From Segetibacter koreensis DSM 18137 (GTDB lineage Bacteria > Bacteroidota > Bacteroidia > Chitinophagales > Chitinophagaceae): 64,000 nt of DNA. Shown one piece after another: positions 37,017 to 47,000 of this stretch. Made by a program: the position numbers and the translations under genes. The stretch lies in NCBI RefSeq assembly GCF_000374045.1, contig NZ_KB893324.1, positions 1-64,000 on the forward strand, written 5' to 3'. Under the pieces are notes generated by a model. That model was not told where the DNA came from. It saw only the letters and a program-made list of their open reading frames with translations, and did no database searches. Within the stretch, counting starts at the first letter, position 1, and the number at the start of each line of letters is the position of its first letter.

Positions 37017-38213
37017 ATGTCACATACTTATCAAATTGTAATTGTGGGAGGAGGCAATGCAGGTATTTCAGTAGCAGCTAAATTGCTGTTGAAAAATAAG
37101 AAACTTGATATTGCTGTGATTGATCCTGCCGATAAACATTATTATCAACCAGCGTGGACGCTAGTCGGTGGAGGTGTTTTTGATATAAAGAAAACAGAAC
37201 GAACTGAAGCAGAAGTGATGCCTAAAGGTGTTACCTGGATAAAACAAAAGGTAGTGAGCTTTCGTCCGGAACAAAATAATATTGTTCTCGACAGTAATGA
37301 AACAGTAAACTACCAGTACCTCGTAGTCGCACCCGGCATACAACTGAATTGGAAAGAAATAAAAGGGCTGGAAGACACTTTAGGCAAAAACAATGTTTGC
37401 TCTAATTATAGCTTTAAGTATGCGCCGTATACTTTTGAGTGTATAAAGAACTTCAAAGGTGGTAATGCGCTATTTACAAACCCGAATACACCTGTTAAAT
37501 GTGGTGGTGCTCCTCATAAGATCATGTATTTAGCTGCGGATTATTTTAGAAAACATGGGGTGTTAGATAAAGCAAATATTCAATATTGGTCAGGCGGCAC
37601 CCGGCTTTTTGCTGTGGAGGATTACGAAAAGACTCTATTAAATGTAGTAAGGCGGGGAAACATAAAACTCAATTTCTTTTACCGACTCGATGAGATTGAC
37701 GGACCAAACAAAAGAGCAAAATTTGTAGGTTTTGGAGAAAAGAATAAAGACCAGGAACAATGGGTAGACTTTGATATGATACACGTAACGCCACCGCAAA
37801 GTGCTCCCGATTTCATCAAAAGCAGTCCCCTTGCCAACGCTGTCGGATGGGTTGACGTAAATAAAGACACCTTGCAACACAATCGTTATAATAATATTTT
37901 TTCGCTCGGTGATGCATCCTCATTACCAACTTCAAAGACCGGAGCGGCCATAAGAAAACAAGCCCCGGTTCTAGTACATAATTTACTTGCCTTAATGGAT
38001 AATAAACCATTAAGGGCTAAATATTCAGGTTATACATCCTGCCCTTTGGTTACAGGTTATGGCAAATTGGTTTTGGCCGAGTTTGACTACAATAACAAGC
38101 GAATGGAAACCTTCCCGATCGACCAGAGTAAAGAGCGATGGAGTATGTACCAGCTTAAAACAAAAGTGTTGCCTTGGTTATACTGGAACAAAATATTGAA
38201 AGGAACTGCATAA
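37017..38213 (+). CDS. sqr: Sulfide:quinone oxidoreductase, type II-like
   Basis: In this 398-aa protein the FAD-binding Rossmann motif IVIVGGGNAGISVAAKLL opens it. YYQPAWTLVGGG and YLVVAPGIQL are typical of the family. Cys128 (NNVCSNYS), Cys162 (VKCGGAPHK) and Cys342 (SCPLVTGYGK) are candidates for the redox-active cysteines. NNIFSLGDASSLPTSKTGAA is the second FAD-contact motif. The enzyme oxidises sulfide to persulfide or sulfane sulfur on the membrane and passes electrons to quinone. Operator site 4 is upstream. A copy of its last 60 bp lies at 40091-40154. Confidence 0.88.
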   Translation: MSHTYQIVIVGGGNAGISVAAKLLLKNKKLDIAVIDPADKHYYQPAWTLVGGGVFDIKKTERTEAEVMPKGVTWIKQKVVSFRPEQNNIVLDSNETVNYQYLVVAPGIQLNWKEIKGLEDTLGKNNVCSNYSFKYAPYTFECIKNFKGGNALFTNPNTPVKCGGAPHKIMYLAADYFRKHGVLDKANIQYWSGGTRLFAVEDYEKTLLNVVRRGNIKLNFFYRLDEIDGPNKRAKFVGFGEKNKDQEQWVDFDMIHVTPPQSAPDFIKSSPLANAVGWVDVNKDTLQHNRYNNIFSLGDASSLPTSKTGAAIRKQAPVLVHNLLALMDNKPLRAKYSGYTSCPLVTGYGKLVLAEFDYNNKRMETFPIDQSKERWSMYQLKTKVLPWLYWNKILKGTA

Positions 38214-38227
38214 TTAAAAAATCCGCG
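38162..38227 (+). repeat. SQR 3'-tail, repeat copy 1
   Basis: The last 50 bp of the SQR gene plus a few bases after its stop. They recur at 40091-40154 with a 38-bp identical core (38184-38221 against 40112-40149). About 1.9 kb, including the cytochrome c peroxidase gene, lies between the copies. Confidence 0.9.
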
Positions 38228-38570
38228 TTCAGTTAAACCAAGTTTTTTTATCCGCATCTGAATGGATATGTAACATCACATATTTTATTTGTCTGAATTT
38301 AATTCCAGCCTTACATTATTTGCTGAGTTACGTTATGAAAGCTAGCGATTTCATTTGAATTCCTGGGGGTTTGAGTAGACTACTGTTGTCAATACTATCA
38401 GTAGCTTATGACCTATTGATAAAGAAAAAGTTTGTGAAGCTCTATCTATTACAAAACGTATTCATGGTTCTGCCGGCGTTATAGGAAATAATTACTTGTT
38501 CTCAAACTATACCTAAACTGATAAACGTTACGTTTGATCTATTCTCTAATCGCAGTTCAATGTCATTTAC

Positions 38571-38788
38571 TTAAGCCTGGAGGGCTTAAATATGAATAGC
38601 CGACTGTGAAACAGGTGGAATAGTGCGTCTCATGAATTCAACCCTGAATGGGTTAAATTTGTTTGTAGACTGCCTGGCATTGCTTTGTCCAACCCTTTTA
38701 GCGTTGTTTGCAATCAGACGGTTATTTACCGCAGGTTTCACCAGGCGGCTATTCAAATTCTACCCTTTCCGGGTAACGAACGCTTAAG
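38571..38788. repeat. Long imperfect inverted repeat with nested hairpins
   Basis: The left arm GAATAGCCGACTGTGAAACA (from 38594) matches the complement of the right arm (38729-38754, GCAGGTTTCACCAGGCGGCT). Inside and outside the arms are short palindromes such as TTAAGCC/GGCTTAA and AACCC/GGGTT. The pattern resembles the multi-palindrome intergenic elements common in Bacteroidota genomes. It fills much of the 38214-38930 gap, where no gene is visible. Confidence 0.65.
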
Positions 38789-38930
38789 TCAATAACATAA
38801 AATTGCAATTCATAATCACATACCTTAATATCGCCTTGCCAGGTCAAATGTGCTGGTTTTTCTTTTATATAAATAAATGAGAGGGCGAGAGTTCGCTGGT
38901 AAATAGATCAAAAATGAAAATGACAGCAAC

Positions 38931-39998
38931 TTATTTTTTTACCAGTTCCGGGGGAAATGTTTTTGCATCGGGATTTACATCTCCTGTTATTGAATTTAGA
39001 AATGCAACAATTTGTTTTACTTGTATGGCAGATAGAGTTTTGTTTAACTGAGCCTTTCCCATAATTATTACTGCGGAATCGAGATTTGCAATACTTCCAT
39101 CGTGAAAATATGGAAACGTTCCTTGCGCATTTCGCAATCCTGGTACTTTAAAGACATCTTTATCGCCTTTGTTTTTAGTTACAGCTTTCCTGCCTTCATC
39201 GTTAGTTGTACTGCGGGTCAGTGTACGGTAATCTGTTACTATACCAAACTTCTGCATAGTTCCTCCTCCGATACCTACTCCATTATGACAACTAACGCAG
39301 CCTGATGCAATAAATACTTTAAGACCTTGTTTTTCCTCTTGTGTAATCGCATTCCTGTCACCCTGCATAAATTTGTCGAATTTTGATGGGGTTAGCAAAG
39401 TGCGTTCAAAAGCTGCAATGGCTTTTTGTAAATTATCATAAGTAAGCGGCTTGGGATCCTCTGGAAAAGCAGCTTTAAACATATCAGGATACGGCTTGGT
39501 TGTACTTAATCTATCAATTAAAAATCCTTTATGAGGAATAGCCATTTCGTCAGAATTGAGAATTGGCATTCCTGCTTGTTCTTCTACATCTTTTGCACGT
39601 CCATCCCAAAATTGCATATTGTGTAGCGCAGCATTAAAAACAGTTGGTGAATTACGATTACCTTGTTTTCCTGCATCTCCTGTGGAAGTTGCTTTATTAT
39701 CTACTCCAAAATTCGCAAGGTTATGGCAGGAATTACAACTGTTGTTTCCGGTTTTCGAAAGGCGGTTGTCATAATAAAGTAACTTGCCAAGTTTCACTTT
39801 TGACTCAGTGACTTTATTATTGCTATTATCTGCGACGGGTGGTAATGGTTTAAAAAAATTGTGGGCTGAATTTAATAAAGAGTCATCTGCCTTTGTGTTG
39901 CTTCCGGCAGTTTCCATCGTTTTTTTGTTGCCGGATTCTTTGCAAGAGAAGATAGAAACTATGATACAAAATCCAATAATTGTCATTTGCTTTTTCAT
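38931..39998 (-). CDS. Di-heme cytochrome c peroxidase lipoprotein
   Basis: This 355-aa protein has lipobox IFSCKE and two CxxCH haem sites, NSCNSCHNLANFG and SGCVSCHNGVGIG. Between and after them are RNSPTVFNAALHNMQFWDGR, GFLIDRLSTTKPYPDMF and FKVPGLRNAQGTFPYFHDGS, the standard MauG/CcpA peroxidase pattern. It reduces hydrogen peroxide in the periplasm with electrons from cytochrome c. It is transcribed opposite to SQR and lies between two copies of the SQR tail, suggesting it was inserted here. Confidence 0.9.
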   Translation of the reverse strand: MKKQMTIIGFCIIVSIFSCKESGNKKTMETAGSNTKADDSLLNSAHNFFKPLPPVADNSNNKVTESKVKLGKLLYYDNRLSKTGNNSCNSCHNLANFGVDNKATSTGDAGKQGNRNSPTVFNAALHNMQFWDGRAKDVEEQAGMPILNSDEMAIPHKGFLIDRLSTTKPYPDMFKAAFPEDPKPLTYDNLQKAIAAFERTLLTPSKFDKFMQGDRNAITQEEKQGLKVFIASGCVSCHNGVGIGGGTMQKFGIVTDYRTLTRSTTNDEGRKAVTKNKGDKDVFKVPGLRNAQGTFPYFHDGSIANLDSAVIIMGKAQLNKTLSAIQVKQIVAFLNSITGDVNPDAKTFPPELVKK

Positions 39999-40090
39999 AC
40001 CTATAGGTTTTTACATTATAAATGTAAAATGCGGGGATACGAAAAACACTGACAAAATTTATCCCTTCGAATGATTTTGGTTAGTAAGAC

Positions 40091-40154
40091 TAAAGTATTG
40101 CCCTATTATATTGGAACAAAATATTGAAAGGAACTGCATAATTAAAAAAATTGC
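40091..40154 (+). repeat. SQR 3'-tail, repeat copy 2 (non-coding)
   Basis: A partial copy of the SQR gene end including its stop codon, preceded by unrelated DNA so that it has no reading frame of its own. The 38-bp core is identical to copy 1. Confidence 0.9.
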
Positions 40155-40225
40155 GAATAAACAAATAGTAATAGTATTTTGAAGTGTGTATCTTATTTTA
40201 AATCACTAAAATTAAAATTATTTTT

Positions 40226-40612
40226 ATGAGCTATAATATCAGTAAAAAAATGGACGGTACTTTTGATGAAGTCATCAAAAAAGTAACAGAAGAATTGAAA
40301 AAAGAAGGCTTTGAAATCATCAGTGAAATTGACTTAAAGGATAAGTTCAAAGAAAAGCTGAATGTCGATTTCAGGAACTATAAAATTTTGGGTGCATGCA
40401 ATCCTGCTCTTGCTTATAAAGCCATTGAGCAGGAAGATAAAATAGGAACCATGTTGCCATGCAACATCCTCGTGCAGGAACATGAAACGGGCGGGGTTGA
40501 AGTATCTGCCATTAATCCCTTAGAATCGATGGGTGCAGTAAATAATGCAAACCTGCAATCAATAGCGGCAGAAGTGAGTGGAAAATTGAAAATGGTAATC
40601 GAGCGTCTTTAA
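40226..40612 (+). CDS. DUF302 domain protein
   Basis: This 128-aa protein contains the region SYNISKKMDGTFDEVIKKVT, EIDLKDKFKEKLNVDFRNYK, ILGACNPALAYKAIEQE and GTMLPCNILVQE, which is the complete DUF302 fold; its single conserved Cys follows ALxxLP. DUF302 proteins are common beside sulfur-oxidation and redox genes, but their reaction is unknown. If the SQR-tail duplication is real, this gene originally followed SQR directly. Confidence 0.85.
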   Translation: MSYNISKKMDGTFDEVIKKVTEELKKEGFEIISEIDLKDKFKEKLNVDFRNYKILGACNPALAYKAIEQEDKIGTMLPCNILVQEHETGGVEVSAINPLESMGAVNNANLQSIAAEVSGKLKMVIERL

Positions 40613-40619
40613 TAAACAT

Positions 40620-40673
40620 GCAAAAGAACTATTGAGGATGAACAAACGTGACTTTATCCCCTGGTTCTTTTGC
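40620..40673. terminator. Bidirectional terminator candidate
   Basis: A 10-bp perfect inverted repeat GCAAAAGAAC/GTTCTTTTGC with a 34-nt loop lies between the convergent DUF302 and DUF2061 genes. Confidence 0.5.
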
Positions 40674-40690
40674 TTATAACTGATTGTTCA

Positions 40691-40939
40691 TTACTTCTTT
40701 CTATATATCATTTTTCCCCATTTTATTTTATCCCAAGTCCGCTCGTGTAAAAAATAGCCAATCGTTGTATAAATATTACTAACTATCATAAAACCAAGTG
40801 CAACTTTAGTTTTATGTGTTAACAGGAATATGGTCGTAAAGTCAAGAAGTAAAATGAAAAGCCGGTAGGTTACTGTCTTTACAATCGTTCTGGAAAGTTT
40901 TTCTTCTGAATAATGTATTTGCGGAGAAAGCTTTTCCAT
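40691..40939 (-). CDS. DUF2061 small membrane protein
   Basis: In this 82-aa protein SRTIVKTVTYRLFILLLDFT opens the family, two membrane helices follow, and the C-terminal IGYFLHERTWDKIKWGK is its signature. DUF2061 proteins often accompany adenylylsulfate (APS) kinase or sulfate-assimilation genes, and here the gene sits at the edge of the sulfur block. Function not established. Confidence 0.82.
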   Translation of the reverse strand: MEKLSPQIHYSEEKLSRTIVKTVTYRLFILLLDFTTIFLLTHKTKVALGFMIVSNIYTTIGYFLHERTWDKIKWGKMIYRKK

Positions 40940-41006
40940 CTTTTATCGGCTTTAAAATACGTCCCCCATTGCTGATAGAAAGGTGCACATAATCACCTGC
41001 AAACTA

Positions 41007-41435
41007 TTACCGCGTAGGAATAACTAAAATTGGCTTTGGAGAATGACGTATTACTTTTTCAGCTACGCTGCCCACCAATAAATGAGAAGCTCCGGTACGA
41101 CCGTGCGTACCTAATACAATCAGGTCCGCATCCCATTCATCAGCTACTTTAAGAATAACCTCGTAAGGCTTCCCTTCTTCCACAAATGTCCAGATATTTT
41201 CACCGTCACAGATCTCCTTTATAAGCTTCTTTTGGCGTTCTTTGAAGTCATTTTTTGTAAGCGCAATCATTTCCTGAGGCGTTACTCCTCCATCAGTAAA
41301 AACCAGAGTATTATCCACAACACTTAATAAAGCCATGGAGGCTTTAAGTGACTGGCCTAATTGAAAACCATCCGACATTACTTTTTCAGAAGTAGGGCCT
41401 TCATCGATGGCTATTAAGATTTTCTTTATTTCCAT
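41007..41435 (-). CDS. Universal stress protein (UspA family)
   Basis: The 142-aa single Usp domain has IKKILIAIDEGPTSEKVMSD at the start, VADEWDADLIVLGTHGRTGA in the nucleotide-binding region, and the ending GSVAEKVIRHSPKPILVIPT. The G-2x-G-9x-G(S/T) pattern is present (GTHGRTGASHLLVGSV), so ATP binding is likely. Cytoplasmic; such proteins are often induced by low oxygen or growth arrest. Confidence 0.9.
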   Translation of the reverse strand: MEIKKILIAIDEGPTSEKVMSDGFQLGQSLKASMALLSVVDNTLVFTDGGVTPQEMIALTKNDFKERQKKLIKEICDGENIWTFVEEGKPYEVILKVADEWDADLIVLGTHGRTGASHLLVGSVAEKVIRHSPKPILVIPTR

Positions 41436-41576
41436 CTATTTAAGCTTTTATTAAAATGAAGTTATCATCTGTACCAGGAAAATGTTATGATATAAATTAG
41501 CAAGTGCACTGAGAGATATCAACCTTGCATGATCATGAATACAGAAGAGGGGGAAGTTTCCCCAATCCATTTCCAT

Positions 41577-42041
41577 TTATATTTTTTGAGCTATTAATCT
41601 CAGTACATGCGCTTTTCCTTGATGGAAGGCTCCTTCATTTAATTCAACTTCTTTCTGTCCGCACGATAAAATGTGTAAATATTGAAAGTCATTACAAATA
41701 GAGGGAGCATCATATAATAAAGCCTCTTCTTTTGGTCCGCCGGATGTCTTGTCTTTTTGTTCTTTAGCGAAAGCTTCAAAAATTAAATAGCCGGCAGGTG
41801 AAAGCGACCGGGCAATTTCAGCATGAAAATTTTTTCTCAGGTTGGGCTCAAGATGAACATAAATGAGGGCGACCGCATCATACTGTTTTGCGGCTTTAAA
41901 CGCTTCAATATTCATTACCATGTAATCGATATGTACCTTTTCCTGTTTTGCCCTCAGCAAAGCCTTTTGTTGTGCAACCGGGCTAAAATCAAATGCGTCG
42001 ACTTTCCAACCTTTTTTAGCGGCATAAACGATGTTCTTCAT
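41577..42041 (-). pseudogene. SAM methyltransferase, N-terminally truncated
   Basis: The frame encodes GWKVDAFDFSPVAQQKALLR, IDYMVMNIEAFKAAKQYDAV and LIFEAFAKEQ, which is the second half of a small methyltransferase of the tellurite/thiopurine-resistance type. The SAM-binding motif I (normally E/DxGxGxGRNA) should precede NIVYAAKKGW but is missing. At 42040-42060 the sequence changes directly into the end of an integrase gene. Its apparent ATG is therefore a breakpoint, and the protein would not bind SAM. Confidence 0.75.
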
Positions 42042-43334
42042 TTAATCCTCCCCACGCTTTAACCATAACCACTTTTTTACGCTGCTCGGTGATTTTTACA
42101 TATCGCTTGAAGCTTTTATAATCAGAATGTCCCGATATTGACATTACCTCTTCTGCTGACATCCCCTTTTCTAACGATAATGTACAAAACGTTTTTCTGG
42201 CAGTATGTACACCAATTAATTGATATTTTGGATAAGTAATCGCTTCGCGCTTTGTTCCTCTGAAACGAACTATTTCCGTTGGTTCACCGATGCCGGCTAA
42301 CTTACATACGTCTTTTACAGCATAGTTCATATTTTGATTGGATATAACGGGTAAAGGCCTAAGCATCCCTGCATATCTTGACAATATTGCTTTAGAATAA
42401 TGATTTAATGGTATTGTAAGCAAATCTTTTGTTTTCTTAACAGTAATCTTTATTTCATCCTTTTTTATATGTTCTCGTTTCAATAGATTTAAATCTGAAT
42501 ATCTAAGCCCGGTAACACAGGCAAAACAAAAAACATCTCTAATTTGTGCAAGTCTTTTATTATTAGAAAGGTCAAGATTATATAGACATTCAAATTCTTC
42601 GTTAGTAGGTGCAATTACTTCTAAAGTTTCACGCCTTATTTTAAAGTCTTTATGCTTTTCAGAAACTACATGCCCTGCTTTCCGAGCATAATTAAGATAC
42701 GTTTTTAGGGTACTAAGTGGTTTTGCAGTAGTTGTATTATTCAGTTTTTCAACATCAATAAGAAAACTCTGAAAGGACTGGAGAAAAAATAATCGATATC
42801 GCCGAAATCTATTTTTTTACCGGTTAAGCTACGATAATTTTCTAAATGTTTTTTTACAGATTTTTAAACAGAAAGACTCCCCCTTTCGCGGGAACTTTTA
42901 TTTTCCTCAATAAAGTTGTCCATAAAATCAAAAAGCAAGTTTGACACTACTTCTTTTTTGGTGGCAACCTTAGTTTGTTCTTTTAGCTTATCAACTACCA
43001 TTTGTGATGAGTATGGTATTTTATCCAGCTCAAAACGTTTTTCAATTTCAGCTATTTTTAAAGAAAATGCTTTCATCGTCGCTTCAATAACTTCAACTTA
43101 TTTATAGGTCGGAAAAGAATCATAGTGCACTTCGGGCCGCAGCTTCTTTGCCTGCTTTTTATCGAAATAAATTGTTTTTTGCGCATCAGAGTCCCATGAC
43201 TGTGGATATAACCGAATATTTGTTCGATAATATCTTCTCTGGCTGGATACTTGGTAAATTAAATCAATTGGAGAAGTGCCATTCTTTAATGGCTTATCAG
43301 CGCAAAGCACATAATGTATCGTTCTCATTAGCAC
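42016..43334 (-). pseudogene. Tyrosine recombinase/integrase of a mobile element, broken
   Basis: The N-terminal Arm-like domain (SPIDLIYQVSSQRRYYRTNI, from 43334) is followed by a frameshift near 43098. The SAM-like core (MKAFSLKIAEIEKRFELDKI) meets a stop near 42866 and further shifts near 42790. The catalytic domain has TGLRYSDL (Arg), HTARKTF (His, Arg), SGHSDYKSFKRYV (His, Tyr nucleophile), so all catalytic residues survive in pieces. The normal C-terminus is replaced by 12 residues read from the methyltransferase remnant. Two GGTAGCAAA direct repeats (43373, 43385) upstream may be integrase arm sites. Confidence 0.85.
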
Positions 43335-43502
43335 TATTGTTTAACATTAAAGTTACAAGTTTTCAGAAAAAGGGTAGCAAAAAAGGTAGCAAATTTATCT
43401 TTAGTCAGGATAGGGCTTGTAGATATAGTTTTTATATAAAGGTTTGTATTTTAAGGAATTAGAATATTTATAAGTAACTCTAACTAAACGAAACTAACAA
43501 AC

Positions 43503-43557
43503 GTTCAAGTCCGCTCGGGACCTCTGAAATAAGGATTACAGAAATGTGATCCTTATT
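43503..43557 (+). other. tRNA 3'-end scar with its terminator (attachment-site half)
   Basis: GTTCAAGTCCGCTCGGGACC resembles a T-loop plus acceptor end of a tRNA, but no D-arm or anticodon arm precedes it. It is followed by a 9-bp hairpin AATAAGGAT/ATCCTTATT (43528-43557) and T-rich DNA, as after a tRNA gene. It lies 170 bp upstream of the integrase start. This is what one half of an att site in a tRNA gene would look like. The gap 43335-44032 shows no other gene. Confidence 0.5.
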
Positions 43558-44032
43558 TATTTTTACTCAGCCTTACTTTTACTCCTTGATTTTCAAAAAC
43601 TATCTTTCCGAGGCTATAACAGACAATTTAAAAGGAGAACTACCTTGCAATAGACGACCTGAAAAAAGAGATTAAGGATGAATGATTTCGCCGGGAAAGC
43701 CAGGTCGAATCTCATACAAAGAAAATATCCTAAGATTCCAACATGCGGATTTAAATAAGAACGATCAGTCTATGAGCAGGATCCGAGGACTAATTTTTGT
43801 GACGAACCTAACCACCAAGAGCTATGCAACCGGGAACAAGCTTTTTTTCAAAAAGCCATACAAGATGATTGGATTTAACGAAATCGAACCAGGAGGCAGT
43901 AAACCCGCATTTTTATCCCTCATGAATAAGCGATCGCTTCAATTGATCTTTTCTTTGAATTATTTTGCTAAACGTGAGCCAGCTATAAGTTTTGAACCTA
44001 TTTTTATAAAAACGTTCGTTAAAAGATCGACA

Positions 44033-47000
44033 ATGATAAATAACATTGCTGCAAAGAAAAACCTCCTCAATTTCCTCGTTCTTATCGTGGTGGCGGTTTC
44101 CGCAACCTTGCCTTCGTGCAAACAAGAAGAAGCGCCTGATAAAAAGCTAAAACAGATGGATACAGTCCGGACTGCACAGTTGGCTACATCCATTGAGTCC
44201 CTTGTCAAACCTGAACTTGCCGACAGCCTTACTTTGCGCTTATGGGGTATAGATTCACTTGTTGTTTCTCCAATCGCTATTGATATAGATGACCTAGGAA
44301 GACTTTATTATACTACTACAAACCGGCAAAAGAATTCTGAGTTTGATATCCGCGCTCATCCTGATTGGGAGATACCTTCTATACAACTGCAGACAGTAGA
44401 AGACAAACGGGCATTTTTGCATAAGGAACTATCGCCCGAAAACAGTAAAAAAAATACCTGGCTGAAAGATCTTAACGGAGATAGTTCGCACGACTGGCGG
44501 GATATGACGGTGGAAAAAGAAAATGTCTATCGTTTAGAAGACATCAATGGCGATGGCGTAGCTGACCAGTCGCAGTTAGTAGTAGATGACTTTCACGATG
44601 AGGTAACGGATGTTGCCGGTGGCGTTCTTGCACATGACGATAACCTGTTTGTAGCGGTAGGTCCAGACTTATGGCGAATGAAAGATAAAAATGGTGATGG
44701 TATAGAAGACGAGAAAACCTCACTTTCTCATGGGTATGGTGTGCACATTGGATTTTCCGGTCACGGAATGTCCGGCGTTGAAATGGGACCTGATGGTAGG
44801 ATCTATTGGCAAATCGGCGACATTGGATTTAATGGTACAGATAAGAACGGCAAAAAATGGGAATATCCCAACAGCGGCGTTGTTGCGCGGTCAAATCCGG
44901 ACGGAAGTGATTTTGAAATATTTGCTTCGGGGCTTCGAAACGTACATGAGTTTGCTTTTGACGAATATGGCAACCTGATCAGCGAAGACAACGATGGCGA
45001 CCACCCTGGCGAAAAGGAAAGGCTCGTATATGTTGTAAACGGATCAGATGCAGGTTGGCGTAGCAATTGGCAATACGGCAAATACAGGGACCCGGACAAT
45101 AACAAATACAAAGTATGGATGGATGAAAAAATGTGGATGCCGAGGTTTGAAGGACAGGCGGCTTATATCACGCCCTGCATCGCCAATTATGTTAGCGGTC
45201 CGGCGGGGTTCGTATATAATCCTGGTACTGCGTTAAGCCCTAAATATAAAAATACTTTTTTTGTTGCTGAGTTTGTCGGCAACCCGGCTCAATCAGGTGT
45301 ATATGGTTTTAAATTAAATCCTAAGGGAGCCACTTTTGAGTTGGGCGAAAACAAAAAAGTTCTTGGCGGCATTTTACCTACGGGAATGGATTTTGCTCCG
45401 GATGGAACACTATATGTAGCTGACTGGATTGACGGGTGGGGTACAAAAAGTTATGGACGTATCTGGAAAATGGACGATAAGAGGGGAGCAGCACTGCCCC
45501 AACGCACGCAAACGAAAGCTTTACTAGCTGCTGACTTTAGTAAGCGTAAGGAAGATGACCTTGGTTCATTATTGATGAATGAGGATATGCGCGTTCGGCT
45601 TAAAGCACAATTTGAATTGGTAAAACGTGGTACGGACGGAGCAACCACATTTCAGAAAGCCTTAGCACAAACAAACAACCAATTGGCAAGAGTTCATGCC
45701 ATCTGGGGCATCAGCCAGTTAGCAAGGCAGGAAGAAAAGTATGCAGATTTGTTATTACCCCTTTTTAGGGATAACGATCCGGAAATAAGGGCACAGGCTG
45801 CTAAATGGCTGGGCGATATTCGCTATAAGAAAGCCGCCAGCAATTTAATTCCTTTATTAAAAGATACATCTAGCCGTGCCCGCTTTTTTGCTGCAGAAGC
45901 TTTGGGTAGAATAGCGTTTGAACCTGCCATCAATCCCATTATTGAAATGCTAAAAGAAAATAATGATGTTGATACTTATTTGCGGCATGCAGGAAGTTTA
46001 GCGCTTGCGCGAATAGGAAAAGCTGATCCCATCATTGCCCTAGCAAACAACCCATACCGGGAGGTGCGCATTGCAGCTGTCGTAGCCCTCAGAAGGATGA
46101 GCCATCCCGGTGTTTCCACGTTCCTGAATGATAAGGACGAATACATTGTTACCGAAGCTGCTCGTGCTATCAACGATGATCTTTCCATTAAAGATGCCAT
46201 TCCGGCATTAGGAAATTTACTTAAAAATACCAGGTTTACGAACGAGGCGCTCATCAGACGCGCCATCAATGCTAACTTAAGGGTAGGAAGTGAGGAAGCA
46301 ATGCAAAACCTGGTTAGCTATGCATCGGCATCCGGCAACCCGGCAAAGATGCGTGCGGAAGCGGTAGATGCTTTAAGCACCTGGTCAAAGCCTTCTGTTG
46401 TAGATAGAGTAGACGGGAGATACAGGGGCGTTATCCAAAGAGATGCTGCACCTTTAAAAAACAAAGCCGGTAATGTGCTTGCTCGGTTGTTAAACGATAA
46501 GGATTCAAGTGTACGGGTAAGTGCTGTTAAATCAATTAACAGGCTTCATATAAGCGAAGCTTCTCCCGCTTTACTTGCACTTTTGAAAAATGACCCAAAG
46601 GCTACTGTTCGGGTAGAAGCGCTTAAAGCTTTAGCGTCTATGCAGGATGAACATATAAGTGAAGCCATAAAGCGAGCACTCACCGATAAGGACAAAGCTG
46701 TTCGGATTGCGGGTGTAGACCTTATAGAAAAATTGAACATACCAAAAGACCTGATGGTTTCTTTATTGTCGAATGTGATAAATACAAAAACACCGGAAGA
46801 AAAACAAGCAGCGCTGCTAACACTTGGTAGGTTACCGGTTGAAAATTCCGGAAAAGTTTTTCAAAACTTACTGCAACAAATGGATAATGGAAAACTTTCT
46901 TCGGATGTCTATTTGGAATTGGCCGATGCAATTGATAGTACACGCTCGCCTGAATTGATTAGCCGTTTTAAACAGATCAGTTCTAAACTTTCTAAAGATG

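Noticed and set aside
37161-38010. Leftward short open frames within the SQR gene
   Set aside because: They are shadows of SQR codons without independent support.
43500-43560. Complete tRNA gene
   Set aside because: Only the T-loop/acceptor-like end is present; no D-arm, anticodon arm or paired acceptor strand precedes it, so it is listed as a scar.
43682-44032. N-terminal extension of the PVC-type cytochrome protein
   Set aside because: The frame is open, but the lipoprotein signal starts at 44033; the upstream residues are low-quality and would block export.
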